Positions 39,150 through 47,852 of a stretch of DNA of 64,000 nucleotides are shown in pieces; position 1 is the first letter of the stretch, and every line of letters starts with the position of its first letter. Where the stretch lies: assembly GCA_016235165.1 (NCBI GenBank), contig JACRLX010000012.1, forward strand, positions 48,886-112,885. The letters are read 5' to 3'. Both the position numbers and the translations under genes were made by a program. A model generated the notes under the pieces. That model made no database searches and had not been told where the DNA came from. It worked only from the letters and a program-made list of their open reading frames with translations. Origin of the DNA: Rhodocyclales bacterium. GTDB taxonomy: Bacteria; Pseudomonadota; Gammaproteobacteria; Burkholderiales; Rhodocyclaceae.

Positions 39150-42137
39150 TCAGTGCAGGTTCTTGCCGGCGGAGTAGATTGCGCCGTCATCCACCACGAC
39201 CCGGTTGGCCTGGATGTCGGCCAGCGCACTGCGTATCGTGCCGTCGGCGATCCAGTGTGCCGCATGTGGCGCGAGCAGGATTTCACGTGGCGCCATGGGG
39301 CGGGCGATGGCAAAGCCCTGGATGTAGTCGATGCCGACCTCGGCCATGGCGCGCAGGGTTGCCGCGTCCTCGACCCATTCGGCGATCGAGCGCATGCCGA
39401 GATTGCGCGAGAGGTCGCTGATCGCCTGCACGATGGAAAGGCGCGAGGGATGGCGCGCGGCCGATTCGACGATGGCGCCGTCGATCTTGATCACGTCGGC
39501 TTGCAGGTCGCACAGATACATGAAGGAGGTATAGCCGGCGCCGAAATCGTCCAGCGCCAGCTTGACGTCGAATTCGCGCAGACGCTCCAGCACACGGCGC
39601 GTCTGGTCGAAATCGCGCAGCGCGACACCCTCGGTGATTTCTGCGCAGAGCCGCGCCGCCGCGCGCGGGTGGGCGCGCAGCATGGCATAGGCATCGGCCA
39701 TGAACTGCTCGTCGTTGATCGAGGCGCCGGAAAAATTGACGGTGACGAAGCGTGTGCCGGCCAGTTGCGCCAGGTGGGTATCCAGCCATTCGAGCACCGT
39801 GCCCAGCACCCAGCGGTCGATCACGCCGACCCGGCCGTGGGCTTCGGCCACGCTGATCACGCGGCTGGCCGGCATGGTGCTGCCGTCGGGCGCGCGGGCC
39901 CGCAGCAGGACTTCGAAATCGAGGCAGCCCTGCGGGTCGTGCAGCGACATGATCGGCTGCATGGCGATGGCCAGGAATTCCGGCGCCCGCTCCGGCGTCA
40001 GGCGCGAAACCAGCACGCGCTCCTCGTCGTGTTCCTGGAAGGCCGGCGCGTCGGCGCCATAGGCGACCACATGGCCGGAAGTGGCGATGCGCTTGGCCTC
40101 GCGACAGGCGCGGTCGGCGGCGGCGATCAGGTCCGCGACCTCGATGCCGGGCGTGACTTCCACCGCGCCAAAGGAAACGCCGATGCGGAAGGCCAGCTCC
40201 TGCACGCGGAAGGGGCTGCCGTCGATCAACTCGACCAGTTCGCGGCATTTGGCGCTGGCCTCGGTCAGGGCCATGCCGCGCAACAGGATGAGGAATTCGT
40301 CGCCACCGATGCGCCCCAGCAGGTGTTCGCTGCCCAGCGATTTGTTGATCCGGTTGCACAGCTGGCGCAGCACTTCGTCGCCGGCGGTATGGCCGAACAG
40401 GTCATTCACGGTCTTGAAGCGGTCCAGGTCCATGTAGGCCAGGGTTATCGGCGACTGGTCGCCCGCCGCGCGGATCGCGCCGCGCAAGGCCTGCTCGATG
40501 GCGCGGCGCGACAGCGTGCCGGTGAGCTGGTCGTGATCGGCCAGGTACATCAGCTTGCGGTTGGCGGTGACGGCCTCGGTGATGTCCTCGATCGAGCCCT
40601 CGATCAGGCTCTCGCCGATCGAGGCGCGGGCTTCATACCAGGCGTGCTGGTCCCGCGACTGGAAACGCAACTGGCCGCGCGGGCCGTCGGCGAGCAGGCT
40701 GGACAGCGCTTCCCAGCTGCCGGGCTCGAAATAATCCTGCCAGCGCGCCTTGCCTTCCAGCACGCCCTGTCCCAGCAGGCGGCCCAGCGCCGGGTTGCCG
40801 CGCAGCAGGCGGCCGGTGGCATCGGCGGTGAAAAACGCCACCGGAACCTGGTCATAGGTTTTTTGCAGGGCCATCTCGGCGCCCTCGCGACCGGAGCGCT
40901 CGATGCGCATTTGCTCCGCCAGGGCCATCGCCACCAGCAGGCCGGAACTCAGGGCGGCGGTGACGCTGTTGACATAGGGCAAGGGGCCGGGGAGGCCGAA
41001 CATGGCCTTGATCACTTCGGCGAATCCGGCGATCGCGGTGACCACCAGCGAGCCGGCGAACCACATGGCGATGCGCGAGCGCGACACCAGCAGGATGCTG
41101 CCAAGATACCAGACGATGATGCCGTAGCCGACGAAGGAGCCGATCCACAGCATCGGAATGAAGTTGCGGTAGGGCAGCAGGAAGGCGGCCGCGAACATCG
41201 GCAGCCAGAGCAGTTCCAGGACGCGAATCGGGAGGTGTTCGCCAAGTCGCTTGAGGTCGTCCTGAAACAGGCGTGTGAAGAGGAAGGCCGTCAGCGGGAA
41301 ATTGCAGGCGAGCACGAACTTGCGTGTGCCATCGAGCCACGCCGCCGGCACCTGGTGTCCCAGCCAATGCATGTCCCAACCGGCGGAAATCGCACCGACG
41401 CGCGCGCTCACCAACAGCCAACCGGCGAATGCCAGATATACCGGCTCGCGGTTGACCAGCGCGGCCAGCAGCATGAAGATCGCCAGCACGGTCAGGCCGC
41501 CTTCGAGCAGCCCCATGTCGTTGGCGAATCCGCGTTGCGCAATGTCGAACTCGGTTGCCTGCCAGGCGGTCACTGAAAGCCGGGCCGGCCCGACGAAGGT
41601 GGCGCGGCACAGCAAGGGTACGCCGGAGAGATTTACGCCGTTGGTCGCAAACCCCGCGTTGGCCAGTATCAGTGCGTCGCTGCCGCCTGCCCGCGTCGCG
41701 CTGCCCAGCGGCTTCAGGTCGGTACCGCGCCAGCAGCTCAGGGTACGCGCGTGGCGCGACGGAAAGACCACCACCGGCGGGCCGGCGGCGTCGACTTCAA
41801 GCCTGGGCGGCGTAAAGCGGAACCAGACCGGAGCCTCGGAGAGCTGGGTGTCGAACGAGGTCGTCGGACGCGCGCCGCGGAGCGCCTCGCGTGCCGCCGC
41901 CGGTTCCATGCCGCCATCGTCGGGAATGAATGAAAGCGCGGCAAACTGCAGGTCGGGCGGGGGGCGCTGGCCGGTGCCGGATTCCCAGGCCGATAATGCG
42001 AGCAGCATCAGCGCGCCCAGGGTGAGCGGAATTACCGCGTAGGAGAGGCCGGCAAGCCAGCGCGTATTGCTGCGCACCAAGCCGCGCAGGGCCTCGCGCG
42101 ATGCGAGCAAGAGCAGGCGCCGCGTGCGGGAACTCAT
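39150..42137 (-). CDS. Membrane 7TM-type PAS-GGDEF-EAL protein
   Basis: 995 aa. An N-terminal helix, a periplasmic region (~50-200), about seven membrane helices (~205-410), a PAS domain (~425-545, TYDQVPVAFFTADATGRLLRG), GGDEF with intact IGGDEF, and EAL with the variant DFEVLLR in place of EALLR. Other EAL metal and catalytic positions look kept (TVNFSG, EITEG, DDFGAGYTSF, VIKIDG, AEWVED). It may both make and break c-di-GMP. It lies 43 bp downstream of the FeeM-like gene. Confidence 0.88.
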   Translation of the reverse strand: MSSRTRRLLLLASREALRGLVRSNTRWLAGLSYAVIPLTLGALMLLALSAWESGTGQRPPPDLQFAALSFIPDDGGMEPAAAREALRGARPTTSFDTQLSEAPVWFRFTPPRLEVDAAGPPVVVFPSRHARTLSCWRGTDLKPLGSATRAGGSDALILANAGFATNGVNLSGVPLLCRATFVGPARLSVTAWQATEFDIAQRGFANDMGLLEGGLTVLAIFMLLAALVNREPVYLAFAGWLLVSARVGAISAGWDMHWLGHQVPAAWLDGTRKFVLACNFPLTAFLFTRLFQDDLKRLGEHLPIRVLELLWLPMFAAAFLLPYRNFIPMLWIGSFVGYGIIVWYLGSILLVSRSRIAMWFAGSLVVTAIAGFAEVIKAMFGLPGPLPYVNSVTAALSSGLLVAMALAEQMRIERSGREGAEMALQKTYDQVPVAFFTADATGRLLRGNPALGRLLGQGVLEGKARWQDYFEPGSWEALSSLLADGPRGQLRFQSRDQHAWYEARASIGESLIEGSIEDITEAVTANRKLMYLADHDQLTGTLSRRAIEQALRGAIRAAGDQSPITLAYMDLDRFKTVNDLFGHTAGDEVLRQLCNRINKSLGSEHLLGRIGGDEFLILLRGMALTEASAKCRELVELIDGSPFRVQELAFRIGVSFGAVEVTPGIEVADLIAAADRACREAKRIATSGHVVAYGADAPAFQEHDEERVLVSRLTPERAPEFLAIAMQPIMSLHDPQGCLDFEVLLRARAPDGSTMPASRVISVAEAHGRVGVIDRWVLGTVLEWLDTHLAQLAGTRFVTVNFSGASINDEQFMADAYAMLRAHPRAAARLCAEITEGVALRDFDQTRRVLERLREFDVKLALDDFGAGYTSFMYLCDLQADVIKIDGAIVESAARHPSRLSIVQAISDLSRNLGMRSIAEWVEDAATLRAMAEVGIDYIQGFAIARPMAPREILLAPHAAHWIADGTIRSALADIQANRVVVDDGAIYSAGKNLH

Positions 42138-42180
42138 TCAGACCGGTGGCGACGCGGGCCGGTCATCGGGCGCTGCGGCG

Positions 42181-42906
42181 TCAGCGCCTTTGCCGAAGCT
42201 CCGCGCGGGAGGAAGGTTCGCGGTCGCGGCGTGCCACGGGTTCGACGACCGGGAAAGGAGTCAGCTCGATGTCTGGATGATGGATGTCGAAGAACAGCGG
42301 GTACCACGGATGATTGACCTCTTTCCAGCGGTGCTTGGTCGCGACGATGTCGCAGACCATCACGCGATGCGGAATCATACCGGCGTGGGCCATCGGAATG
42401 AACTCGCCCCCCGGGAAAACGTCCTCGAAATACAACCACTGGTAGAAACGGTCCATCGGGGTGCGCGCGGCGGCGACGATACAGTCGATGCCGCCGGCTT
42501 CGCACTGGAGGAACATGGCCTTCAACAGCATCGCTTTCACCACGCGGCCCACCGCCGCCTGGCTGACAGCCAGGCGGGTCGCCTCGGTCAGCAGCATGGC
42601 GCGCAAGCGTTCGGGCAGCGCCACCGACTGTTCGACATCCAGCGGCCGCGCCTCGTTGGTTCGGTAGCGCATGCTCCCCAGCGGCATTCCGTCGAGTTTG
42701 GACAGCGCAACCAGAACGCGGCTGCTGCCATCGAGGTCGCTTTCCTCGGGGCTGGCAAATCGGGTCGCGAGTTCCGGCACGTGGCGACCGTAGGCACTGC
42801 GCCGGATGGTGACGGCCTTCGCCAGTTCCGCCTCGTCGCGTACGCAACGTATCACGAAAGGCAGGGACTCGGTGAGCCCGGATAGCGATCTGGAATTAGT
42901 ATTCAT
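42181..42906 (-). CDS. FeeM-like N-acyl amino acid synthase / AHL-synthase-fold GNAT acyltransferase
   Basis: The ATG at 42906 (MNTNSRSLSGLTESLPFV) is chosen; the track ORF reads upstream. 241 aa. FVIRCVRDEAELAKAVTIRRSAYGRHVPEL, LDGMPLGSMRYRTN and EATRLAVSQ are features of the FeeM and LuxI-related acyltransferase fold, which uses acyl-ACP or acyl-CoA. FeeM-type proteins make long-chain N-acyl amino acids. Substrate is not shown. No LuxR gene is nearby, but a c-di-GMP protein follows. Confidence 0.7.
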   Translation of the reverse strand: MNTNSRSLSGLTESLPFVIRCVRDEAELAKAVTIRRSAYGRHVPELATRFASPEESDLDGSSRVLVALSKLDGMPLGSMRYRTNEARPLDVEQSVALPERLRAMLLTEATRLAVSQAAVGRVVKAMLLKAMFLQCEAGGIDCIVAAARTPMDRFYQWLYFEDVFPGGEFIPMAHAGMIPHRVMVCDIVATKHRWKEVNHPWYPLFFDIHHPDIELTPFPVVEPVARRDREPSSRAELRQRR

Positions 42907-42926
42907 GGGGTCGAATATGCCTTGTT

Positions 42927-42942
42927 TTGTCTTGATTGACAA
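42927..42942 (-). promoter_or_regulatory. Possible operator palindrome upstream of the acyltransferase
   Basis: TTGTC-TTGATT-GACAA is a perfect 5-bp inverted repeat with a 6-bp spacer, 20 bp before the ATG. On the minus strand it overlaps a possible -35 TTGTCA with a weak CATATT 17 bp on. The function is a guess. Confidence 0.3.
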
Positions 42943-43010
42943 GTAGTTGGAAGCCAATATTGCGATGCAAGGTGAAAATTCGCCACACTTCGGGGGCGGC
43001 ACGCGCAATT

Positions 43011-43700
43011 TCAGGAGTTGCTGCGGTAACCGTAGCGTCGCGCCAGCACTTCGGGATTTGCGCCGAAGTAATGGGCCGCGCGCAGGCGCCACATCAGCAG
43101 CATGGTGCGCCAGACTCCATGCTGCTCCCAGCGTCGTGCCGAAGTCGTCACCGGCTCCGCCAGGCAAGCGGGTGCGGCTTCGCGCTTGAGCCTGGCACAG
43201 AGGCGTATGTCTTCCATCAGGGGGATGTCTTGGTAGCCACCGATGCGCTCGAACAGGTCGCGGCGCAGGAAGATGGCCTGGTCGCCGGTGGCGATGCCGG
43301 TAAGCCGGGAGCGCCAGTTCATCATTCGCTCGACAATCCGCAGCAAGGGGTGGCTGCCGTCGATCCGCACATCGAAGCGTCCCCAAAGCGCTCCGGCGTC
43401 GATTGCACCGACGATGGCGTCGAAAGCCCGCGGCGGTAGCTCGGTATCGGCGTGGAGGAAAAGCAGGATCTCGCCGTGGCTGATGGCGGCGCCGGCATTC
43501 ATCTGTCTGGCGCGGCCACATGCCGCGATCAGGACATGGTCGGCCAGCCCGGCACAGCGGGCGGCGGTGCCGTCGCGGCTGCCGCCATCGGCGACCACCA
43601 ACTCCACGCCTTGCGCCCGCAGGGCTTGCAGCGCCGCCAACCGGGCGCCAATCGCGGATGCTTCATCGAGCACCGGCAGGATGATCGACAAACGCCTCAT
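43011..43700 (-). CDS. Family 2 glycosyltransferase, TIGR04283 type (arsenosugar/rSAM-associated)
   Basis: The ATG at 43700 (MRRLSIILPVLDEASAIGAR) overlaps msrA by 4 nt. 229 aa. GT-A features are VVADGGSRDGTA, FLHADTELPPRAFDAI and YQDIPLMEDIRLCARLKR, as in the TIGR04283 family linked to radical-SAM arsenosugar biosynthesis. arsS is encoded 5.6 kb away (49283-50278), which supports that link but is not the usual adjacency. It ends the msrB-msrA-GT operon. Confidence 0.8.
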   Translation of the reverse strand: MRRLSIILPVLDEASAIGARLAALQALRAQGVELVVADGGSRDGTAARCAGLADHVLIAACGRARQMNAGAAISHGEILLFLHADTELPPRAFDAIVGAIDAGALWGRFDVRIDGSHPLLRIVERMMNWRSRLTGIATGDQAIFLRRDLFERIGGYQDIPLMEDIRLCARLKREAAPACLAEPVTTSARRWEQHGVWRTMLLMWRLRAAHYFGANPEVLARRYGYRSNS

Positions 43701-44305
43701 CGATCCGACCAGAGGAATTCGATCCGCGCATCGCGTCCGCAGGCTTGGCGATAAAAGCTGTAACGAACCGGATTCTTCCTGTGGTAGTCCTGGTGGTAGC
43801 CCTCGGCCGGCCAGAATTTCCATGCCGGCGCGATCTCGGTTTCGATCCGGGTGAAGCGCCCGCTTTTCAGCAGATGGTCGCGACTCGCCTCGGCGAGCTT
43901 GCGCTCCGCGTCGTTCTGGTAGTAGATGCCGCTGCGGTACTGGTTGCCCTTGTCGCAGAACTGACGGTCCTTCACCGTGGGGTCGATGTGGCGCCAGAAA
44001 TGGTCGAGCAGCTGCGCGTAGCCGAGCTTGCGCGGATCGTAGATGACGCGCACGGCTTCGGTGTGGCCGGTGCCGCCGTGCGCCACCTGTTCGTAGGTGG
44101 GGAAGGGAATTTTGCCGCCGATGTAGCCCGATTCGGCCTCGATCACGCCGGGCAGTTTTTCGAAATCGTGCTCCACGCACCAGAAGCAGCCACCGGCAAA
44201 GATGGCGGTGGCCATGCCGGGAGGTACCGGAATCGATTCCGCGCTGGCGGCGCAGCCAAGCAGACTTCCGGCCGCCAGCAAAGCCGTTGCGAGCGAGCGC
44301 TTCAT
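43697..44305 (-). CDS. msrA: Peptide-methionine (S)-S-oxide reductase MsrA, exported
   Basis: The ATG at 44305 (MKRSLATALLAAGSLLGCAAS) overlaps msrB by 4 nt. 202 aa. The N terminus is a signal peptide with a possible lipobox (SLLGC), so the protein acts in the periplasm. The catalytic motif is GGCFWCVEHDF; YIGGKIPFPTYEQVAHGGTGHTEAV is standard MsrA. It repairs oxidised methionine in exported proteins together with the exported MsrB. Confidence 0.94.
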   Translation of the reverse strand: MKRSLATALLAAGSLLGCAASAESIPVPPGMATAIFAGGCFWCVEHDFEKLPGVIEAESGYIGGKIPFPTYEQVAHGGTGHTEAVRVIYDPRKLGYAQLLDHFWRHIDPTVKDRQFCDKGNQYRSGIYYQNDAERKLAEASRDHLLKSGRFTRIETEIAPAWKFWPAEGYHQDYHRKNPVRYSFYRQACGRDARIEFLWSDR

Positions 44306-44802
44306 GTGCGCAGCGCCGGCAAGGCGTCGCCGCGGGCGACGAAGCGCAGGGCGATACCGTTGTTGCAGTAGCGTTTGCCGGTGGGCTGCGGGCCGTCGCT
44401 GAAGACATGGCCCTGATGGCCGCCACAGCGCGAGCAGTGGTATTCGGTGCGCGGATAAATCAGCTTGAAATCGGTCGACGTCCCCAGCGCTCCCGGCAGG
44501 CCCTGCCAGAAACTGGGCCAGCCGGTGCCGCTTTCGTATTTGTGCGCGGCATCGAACAGGGGCAGGTTGCAGGCCGCGCAAAGGTAAGTGCCGGGCCGTT
44601 TTTCGTTGTTGAGCAGGCTGCTGCCGGCACGCTCCGTGCCGTCCTCGAACAAGACCTGGTAGGCCTCGGCCGAAAGCAGTTTCTTCCATTCGTCACGAGT
44701 CTTGCTGACGGCGAACTTTCCGTTGGCGCCCGCGGCGACGCCGGTCAGCAACGGCGTGGCAAGCAGTCCGGTGACGGTATAAAGCCAGCTGCGGCGATTC
44801 AT
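44302..44802 (-). CDS. msrB: Peptide-methionine (R)-S-oxide reductase MsrB, exported
   Basis: The ATG at 44802 (MNRRSWLYTVTGLLATPLLTG) follows a GGAG site; the track start adds 17 residues. 166 aa with a Tat- or Sec-like signal (NRRSW). Zinc cysteines CAAC and CSRC, the GTGWPSFWQ block and the catalytic cysteine in GKRYCNNGIALRF are present. It is first in the msrB-msrA-glycosyltransferase operon. Confidence 0.95.
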   Translation of the reverse strand: MNRRSWLYTVTGLLATPLLTGVAAGANGKFAVSKTRDEWKKLLSAEAYQVLFEDGTERAGSSLLNNEKRPGTYLCAACNLPLFDAAHKYESGTGWPSFWQGLPGALGTSTDFKLIYPRTEYHCSRCGGHQGHVFSDGPQPTGKRYCNNGIALRFVARGDALPALRT

Positions 44803-44949
44803 GTGCTTCTCCTGTCGTTGGTTGACGGCGCCGGTAGCGATGGCGCTCCCCATTTGGTCGCGCCCGGCGGCTTTTCCTTACGCCAGCCGATTTCCCATGT
44901 TAGTCAGATTGCGTCAAAATGCGTTCCATTCCCAATTACGACACTGTTC

Positions 44950-45528
44950 ATGGAGCCGGACCGTCATTCCGAATTGAACGCCCTGCGCCCGGATCTGCTG
45001 CGTTTTGCGCGCTTGCAGTTGCGCGACGCCGGGGCGGCCGAGGATGCGGTGCAGGAAACCCTGCTGGCTGCGCTTGCAGGCGGCAAGAACTTCGAGCAGA
45101 GGTCCGCGTACAAGACCTGGTTGATCTCCATCCTGCGCAACAAGATCATCGACATCATTCGCAGCCAGGGCCGCGAGGCACCCCTGTCGACCCTGGCGGA
45201 CAACGATGAGGCGGAGGAGGCAATGATTGACGCCTTGTTCGAGACCGATGGTCACTGGCGCGCGGAGATGCGTCCGGCGCGCTGGGCCGACCCCGAGGCT
45301 TCACTGGAGCAGCAACAGTTCTGGCGCGTGTTCGAAGCCTGCCTCGACCACCTGCCGGAAAAAACCGCGCGCGTGTTCATGATGCGCGAGGTGCTCGGCC
45401 TCGAAACCGAGGAAATCTGTAAGGAAACCGGCATCAGCACGTCCAACTGCTGGGTGGTGTTGCATCGGGCGCGTCTGGCCCTGCGCGCCTGTCTGCAACA
45501 GGGTTGGTTTGCCGGGGCGGAGGCCTGA
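44950..45528 (+). CDS. ECF-type RNA polymerase sigma factor
   Basis: The ATG at 44950 (MEPDRHSELNALRPDLLRF) gives 192 aa; the track's 413-aa version includes untranslated upstream sequence. Region 2 is seen in AEDAVQETLLAALAGG and YKTWLISILRNKIIDIIRS, and region 4 in LDHLPEKTARVFMMREVLGLETEEICKETGIS. It should be held by the zinc anti-sigma gene that starts two bases after its stop. It is divergent from the msrB operon across ~147 bp, so oxidative stress is a possible trigger. Confidence 0.9.
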   Translation: MEPDRHSELNALRPDLLRFARLQLRDAGAAEDAVQETLLAALAGGKNFEQRSAYKTWLISILRNKIIDIIRSQGREAPLSTLADNDEAEEAMIDALFETDGHWRAEMRPARWADPEASLEQQQFWRVFEACLDHLPEKTARVFMMREVLGLETEEICKETGISTSNCWVVLHRARLALRACLQQGWFAGAEA

Positions 45529-45529
45529 G

Positions 45530-45712
45530 ATGCTGAGCTGCAAGCAGGCGACCGAGCTGATGTCGCAGGAACAGGATCGACGCCTGGGTCTCACCGAGCG
45601 CATCGGCTTGCGCCTGCATGTATTGATCTGCGATGCCTGTAGCAACTATCGGCGCCAGATGGCTTTCCTGCGCCAGGCATGCCGACGCTTCGGCAGCGGG
45701 GGGGCGCCTTGA
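45530..45712 (+). CDS. Small zinc-binding anti-sigma factor (ZAS/zf-HC2)
   Basis: The start MLSCKQATELMSQEQDR at 45530 is chosen by coupling to the sigma gene. 60 aa. The HxxxCxxC motif (LRLHVLICDACSNYR) with an upstream cysteine is the zinc anti-sigma domain. There is no membrane segment, so it would be a cytoplasmic ZAS protein whose cysteines could sense oxidants. Confidence 0.85.
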   Translation: MLSCKQATELMSQEQDRRLGLTERIGLRLHVLICDACSNYRRQMAFLRQACRRFGSGGAP

Positions 45713-45924
45713 ACGAGGTGCCGGAGGCAAACAGCGGTTGTCAGCGATGCGGCACGCGTTTCCGTTGCGGCATGGTCGGCGGCGATGGCGAATGCTGGTG
45801 CGCCGGGCTGCCGGCGGTGGCGGTCTTGCCGGTACCGCCGGCGGGGTCGGCCGCGTCCTGCTTCTGTCCGGCCTGTCTCGAAGCCGTGCGGGCGGAGCGG
45901 CTCGGTGCGGAGCGCCGGCAGTGA
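45709..45924 (+). CDS. Cysteine-rich CWC family small protein
   Basis: 71 aa if started at the TTG overlapping the previous stop (TTGA); an ATG at 45679 is the alternative. The pattern CQRCGTRFRCG, ECWCAGLPAV, CFCPACLEAV is that of the CWC family (predicted metal binding, function unknown). Its stop overlaps the next gene's GTG (GTGA), so four genes are coupled from the sigma factor on. Confidence 0.75.
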   Translation: MNEVPEANSGCQRCGTRFRCGMVGGDGECWCAGLPAVAVLPVPPAGSAASCFCPACLEAVRAERLGAERRQ

Positions 45925-47777
45925 AGTTGCTGAACAAGATACTGCTGGTTTCGGCGATCATCCTGGCGGTGCTGGTGACGGTGCTGACTGTGCTTTCGGC
46001 GCTGAGCCTGCGCCAGTTCTCGATTTATACCGCCGAACGCCATGCCCGTTCGGTGGCAGAGACGGTCAAGGTCGGACTCACCGAGAGCATGATCAACGGC
46101 ACCATCAAGAAGCGCCAGCAGTTCCTCACCCGCATGTCGGGTATTCCCGGAGTCAATGAGGTTCGCGTCGCACGCGGTCCGGCGGTGGTGGCGCAGTTCG
46201 GCCCGGGTTTTGCCACCGAGGACGCTGTGCATCACGACGTCAAGCAAGTCCTGTCCAGCGGCCGGGAAATCTTCGAACTGGTTGAGGTCAACGGCGAGCT
46301 GATTTTTCATGCCGTGATTCCCTACATCGCCTCGGACCAGGGCATCCCCAACTGCCTGCAATGTCACACGGTGCGCGCCGGCACGGTATTGGGCGCGATC
46401 CAGGTCGATATTCCTTTCACCGAGGTGCGCCATCAGGGCCTCATCGCCGTTGCCCTGGTCAGCGTCGCCGTGCTGGTGGCCGCGCTGGTGGCCCTGGCCT
46501 TGTTGCGACGGATGATGGGTCCGTTGTCGGAAACCGCCAAGGCGGTACATGAGGTCACCTCGCAGGCGGTCGAAGGCGACTTCGGTGGTCGGGTGCGGCA
46601 ACGCAGCTCCGACGAGGTCGGCGACATTGCCTCGAACATCAATCGCCTGCTGGAATTCCTGCAACGCGAGGTCCGCACCATCCGCGACCGGGTCGGCGAG
46701 TTGATGAATTTCCAGGTCAAGGAGGGCGGCAACCAACTGGTGCACACCACCGAACTGGTCGAGACACTGGTCGAGGCGTCCCAGTTCAAGCAGGCGATCG
46801 AGGAAGATCAGACCAAGGCCGAAATCTACCAGCGCCTGGCCGACATGCTGAGCCGCAAATACCGGATACAGCGGTTCTCGATCTACGAGGTGGCTTCGAG
46901 CAAGAACCGCATGGCCGCGATGTCGATCGACGGCGATGCGGCGGCTACCTGCCGCTACTGCGATCCGCAGGTGATGGTGGACGCCAATTTCTGTCGCGCG
47001 CGCCGTACCGGCAAGGAGGTCAATGGGGTTGCCTTCCCCGGCTTATGCACCATGTTCCGTCCCGGCGCCGAAGGCGACACCCATGTCTGCCTGCCGATCA
47101 ACCAGTCGGGCAGCGCCGGCGCCGTGGTGCAGATCATCACCGGCGCCGATCAGGGCGACCTGGCCAGCCGTCTGGTGCCCTTTGTGAATGTCTATCTGCG
47201 CGAGGCCGGGCCGGTGCTGGAAGCCAAGCGCCTGATGGAACACCTGCGTGAAAATTCCCTGCGCGACCCGATGACCGGGCTCTACAACCGGCGTTTCCTC
47301 GAGGATTACGTCGGCGCACTGGTGTCCAGCAGCCAGCGACGCAAGGCCTCCTTCGCGGCATTGATGCTGGATCTCGATTTCTTCAAGCAGGTCAACGATA
47401 CCCACGGCCACGAAGCCGGCGACAAGGTGATCAAGACCCTGGCCGACCTGCTGGCGCGCAGCGTGCGCGGCTCCGATTTTGCCGTGCGCTATGGTGGCGA
47501 AGAGTTCCTCGTCGTTCTCGTCGATACCGGCATCGAACCGGCGTTGAAGGTCGCCGAGAAGATCCGTGCCGAAGTCGAGGCGACCAGGATCCCCCTGCCC
47601 AACGGAATTTTGCAGAAGACGATATCGATCGGCGTCGCCGAGTTCCCGGCCGATGCCGATACCTTCTGGCAGGTGGTGAAGTTCGCCGACGTCGCGCTCT
47701 ACAAGGCCAAGGCAAGTGGACGCAATCGCGTGATGCGCTTCCTGCCCGAAATGTGGGATGAAGACGGAGCCTATTGA
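45921..47777 (+). CDS. c-haem sensor diguanylate cyclase
   Basis: A GTG at 45921 (VKLLNKILLVSAIILAVL) overlaps the CWC stop. 618 aa. Helix ~6-28, periplasmic Cache/PAS-like domain (~30-180) with haem motif PNCLQCHTVRAGTVLGAI, second helix (~185-205), HAMP, a GAF-like region with cysteines (TCRYCDPQVMVDANFCRA), and GGDEF with GGEEF and an RGSD I-site five residues before it. It should make c-di-GMP in response to a redox or gas signal. Co-transcription with an ECF sigma/ZAS pair links it to stress. Confidence 0.9.
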   Translation: MKLLNKILLVSAIILAVLVTVLTVLSALSLRQFSIYTAERHARSVAETVKVGLTESMINGTIKKRQQFLTRMSGIPGVNEVRVARGPAVVAQFGPGFATEDAVHHDVKQVLSSGREIFELVEVNGELIFHAVIPYIASDQGIPNCLQCHTVRAGTVLGAIQVDIPFTEVRHQGLIAVALVSVAVLVAALVALALLRRMMGPLSETAKAVHEVTSQAVEGDFGGRVRQRSSDEVGDIASNINRLLEFLQREVRTIRDRVGELMNFQVKEGGNQLVHTTELVETLVEASQFKQAIEEDQTKAEIYQRLADMLSRKYRIQRFSIYEVASSKNRMAAMSIDGDAAATCRYCDPQVMVDANFCRARRTGKEVNGVAFPGLCTMFRPGAEGDTHVCLPINQSGSAGAVVQIITGADQGDLASRLVPFVNVYLREAGPVLEAKRLMEHLRENSLRDPMTGLYNRRFLEDYVGALVSSSQRRKASFAALMLDLDFFKQVNDTHGHEAGDKVIKTLADLLARSVRGSDFAVRYGGEEFLVVLVDTGIEPALKVAEKIRAEVEATRIPLPNGILQKTISIGVAEFPADADTFWQVVKFADVALYKAKASGRNRVMRFLPEMWDEDGAY

Positions 47778-47852
47778 TTGCCGCCGCGACAGGCCGGCAT
47801 ATTCAGTCAGGATGTTGCGTCGCCAGTGGCGACGGCTCGAAGGAGATCGGAC

